Of a DNA stretch of 23,123 nt, positions 22,013-23,123 are shown in pieces. Location of the stretch: the IMG/VR virus record IMGVR_UViG_3300023082_000039, positions 1 through 23,123 of that record. The stretch is one strand, 5' to 3'. How positions within the stretch are numbered: the stretch's first letter is position 1; each line of letters opens with the position of its first letter. The notes below the pieces were generated by a model. The model saw only the letters and a list, made by a program, of their open reading frames with translations. It had not been told where the DNA came from and made no database searches. The DNA comes from a virus. The position numbers and the translations under genes were made by a program.

Positions 22013-22027
22013 GTGAACGTTATGCAT

Positions 22028-22106
22028 GAGTACAGGTGCCTAGGATGCTGCGCAGCAAGGTAAGGCTCTGTCTATTGATAGTCGGTTCGATCCCGACCCT
22101 GTACTC
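22028..22106 (+). ncRNA. tRNA-like element lacking an anticodon arm
   Basis: GAGTACAGG (22028-22036) pairs perfectly with CCTGTACTC (22098-22106). Taking the inner 7 bp as acceptor stem, the element is 76 nt to the discriminator (22030-22105). The T-arm is canonical: GTCGG (22081-22085), loop TTCGATC (matches TTCRANY), CCGAC (22093-22097), directly stacked on the acceptor. The D-like region GCCT/AGGC (22038-22041 with 22063-22066) encloses a perfect palindrome TGCTGCGCAGCA. I tried all 5-7-5 frames in the remaining bases and found no anticodon stem. No CCA is encoded. Either a decayed phage tRNA or a tRNA mimic. Confidence 0.5.
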
Positions 22107-22170
22107 TAACATACTGTTGTATGGGCTTATGGACAATGGTGTCTATTGGCAAAGCAGAAGGAATATAGTC

Positions 22171-22344
22171 ATGGAAAAGTTTAGCCTCGCAATCGTTCGT
22201 CCCGTCGCTGGTCACAAGGGTGAACTGATCTACACAATGGATCGCTATGCTGATTCGATCAGTGCTGCCGTCAAGGCCACACGTCTTGAAGTCGAAGGGT
22301 CCGGCTGGATCGTCCTTCAAAAAGATGCATTTGTGAAAGGCTGA
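22171..22344 (+). CDS. 57-aa protein of unknown function
   Basis: ATG at 22171 with AGAAGGA about 8 nt upstream. The frame stays open upstream as far as a GTG at 22036, but that would run through the tRNA-like element and has no good Shine-Dalgarno, so 22171 is preferred. Protein: MEKFSLAIVRPVAGHKGELI and on to WIVLQKDAFVKG; a compact mixed beta/alpha pattern. No membrane segment. Lies between the tRNA-like element and the 116-aa gene (9-bp gap). Not recognised. Confidence 0.65.
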   Translation: MEKFSLAIVRPVAGHKGELIYTMDRYADSISAAVKATRLEVEGSGWIVLQKDAFVKG

Positions 22345-22353
22345 GGTGCAATC

Positions 22354-22704
22354 ATGTTCACTCAGGGAAAATCGTATCGTCTGATCGACGGCAAGACCAT
22401 CATGTTCTGTGAGAATGTGGTGAATGAGGTGGCGTTCCTATCATTTGTGCAGGACTCAGGCCGATCTGATGCATGTGTAGCACGTTGGTCGTCCGATTGG
22501 ATGGAAGTTCCGCCTGCTCCAAAGGTGACTCGTGAAGAGTGTATTGTCTATCTCTATGATGGGCATTTGTACTCAAGACCAATTTCCAAGTGGTCCTTTT
22601 ACGATGAGAGAAACTATACCAAAGTCTCTCGTGTTCTCAAAACCCATGTAGAGGACCAAGGGCTCACGATTGAGGTTCTGGAGTACTATCCCACCAAAAA
22701 GTAA
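22354..22704 (+). CDS. 116-aa protein of unknown function
   Basis: ATG at 22354, 9 bp after the previous stop, with GAGG upstream. Sequence is soluble and strand-rich: MFTQGKSYRLIDGKTIMFCE, then SGRSDACVARWSSDWMEVPP, then YLYDGHLYSRPISKWSFYDE, and a C-terminal TIEVLEYYPTKK. Two Cys. The 'K.Y.LIDG......V' start resembles small domains of the SH3/tudor kind, but I cannot assign it. Probably part of the early rightward operon of small proteins. Confidence 0.75.
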   Translation: MFTQGKSYRLIDGKTIMFCENVVNEVAFLSFVQDSGRSDACVARWSSDWMEVPPAPKVTREECIVYLYDGHLYSRPISKWSFYDERNYTKVSRVLKTHVEDQGLTIEVLEYYPTKK

Positions 22705-22727
22705 CTAAACGCTCTCAGTGAGCTTGT

Positions 22728-22955
22728 ATGAGGCGAATAGCTATGATCTATGTTATGATCCTGATGTTTGTAAGCCATGATGTTTACAACAAGGGCAATG
22801 TGCATACCACGGAGTACCAATTCTCTTCGATGGAAGAGTGTGACTCTGTGAAGAACCATCTCATCGACATTATGGCGACCGACGAGGCCCTCAAGAATGT
22901 CAAGACTTCGGCTTATTGCTTCGAGAAGAATTCGGTCTCAAGCAACTTCAAATAG
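22728..22955 (+). CDS. Small exported or membrane-anchored protein, unknown function
   Basis: 75 aa with a positively charged start (MRR) followed by a hydrophobic stretch (residues 4-15, IAMIYVMILMFV) and then a polar domain with two Cys (DSVKNHLIDIMATDEALK and SAYCFEKNSVSSNFK). This is a signal-anchor or signal-peptide-like arrangement with no clear cleavage site, so the polar part would lie in the periplasm. The Shine-Dalgarno before 22728 is weak; an in-frame ATG at 22743 with AGG upstream is a possible alternative start. The stop overlaps the Shine-Dalgarno of the next gene. Not recognised. Confidence 0.65.
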   Translation: MRRIAMIYVMILMFVSHDVYNKGNVHTTEYQFSSMEECDSVKNHLIDIMATDEALKNVKTSAYCFEKNSVSSNFK

Positions 22956-22962
22956 GTGTGGA

Positions 22963-23123
22963 ATGGTTATCCGTCGATTGCTTGCAGTCTTCATCGGAGT
23001 ATGGGGATTTGCACTGACTTTATGGGTGATCGACTGGCTAGGGCCACTTGACATCCATGCTTCGTTCAAGGTGGGGATTTTCCTTACCTATTATTTTGGC
23101 TGGGCTGGTGTTGCATTAGCACT
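22963..23123 (+). CDS. Small membrane protein, C-terminus beyond the window
   Basis: ATG at 22963 with AGGTG about 6 nt upstream, 7 bp after the previous stop. At least 53 residues: a basic N-terminus MVIRR, a first transmembrane segment (about 6-26, LLAVFIGVWGFALTLWVIDWL), a short loop with GPLDIHASFK, and a second hydrophobic stretch (about 37-53) at the window end. Likely an inner-membrane protein next to another membrane/export gene. Function unknown. Confidence 0.6.
   Translation, partial: MVIRRLLAVFIGVWGFALTLWVIDWLGPLDIHASFKVGIFLTYYFGWAGVALA

Noticed and set aside
22030-22105. Normal tRNA gene
   Set aside because: No 5-7-5 anticodon stem-loop could be found between the D-like region and T-arm, so only a tRNA-like call is justified.
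22036-22170. GTG-started 102-aa version of the 57-aa gene
   Set aside because: It would translate through the tRNA-like element and has no good Shine-Dalgarno; ATG 22171 has AGAAGGA.

Overview
The window is about 23 kb of a tailed, short-tailed (podovirus-type) phage genome. The host is probably Gram-negative: there is an overlapping inner/outer-membrane spanin pair with a lipobox, a GH108 muramidase, and Shine-Dalgarno (SD) motifs before most genes. Gene families and packing (ATGA and TAATG stop/start overlaps, almost no gaps) are T7-like in a broad sense, but no single-subunit RNA polymerase lies in the window and the gene order is not that of T7. I cannot place it in a genus.

Left part (1 to 19503, all minus strand, read leftward): one late/structural cluster of 22 genes. 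In transcription order: small terminase-like gene, two short beta-rich genes, large terminase, a Ser/Thr/Lys-rich repeat protein, portal, a short gene, scaffold, major capsid protein, a probable decoration protein, a short coiled-coil protein, tailspike/fibre, endolysin, nested spanins, a membrane/coiled-coil protein, head-tail adaptor-like protein, a small unknown, tail-nozzle-like protein, a GNAT-fold protein in the position of T7 gp13, a gp14-like internal virion protein, and a very large internal virion protein that runs off the left edge. Two hairpin/terminator elements with the same loop follow the capsid and decoration genes and probably tune their dosage.

Middle (19504 to 21287): about 1.8 kb without a convincing protein gene. 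The left part (19504 to about 20550) is an AT-rich divergent control region with several perfect palindromes, a C/G-tract able to form a G-quadruplex on the minus strand, a minus-strand promoter candidate for the late cluster, and extended -10 motifs on the plus strand. The right part (about 20585 to 21165) is packed with consecutive stem-loops, including two with GNRA tetraloops and a long-range closing stem. It looks like a large structured non-coding RNA of unknown family and is the best candidate for an undescribed element here.

Right part (21288 to 23123, plus strand): the start of a rightward, probably early, operon of small proteins I do not recognise (166, 58, 57, 116 and 75 aa, plus a membrane protein cut by the window end). 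Between the second and third lies a 76 to 79 nt tRNA-like element with a perfect acceptor stem and T-arm but no anticodon arm, preceded by a nested inverted repeat.

How it works together: the rightward operon probably starts infection, while the leftward cluster supplies DNA packaging, head, tail and lysis functions late. The 1.8 kb between them holds the promoters, perhaps an origin, and the structured RNA. All functional names come from motifs, length and gene position; no database search was possible.
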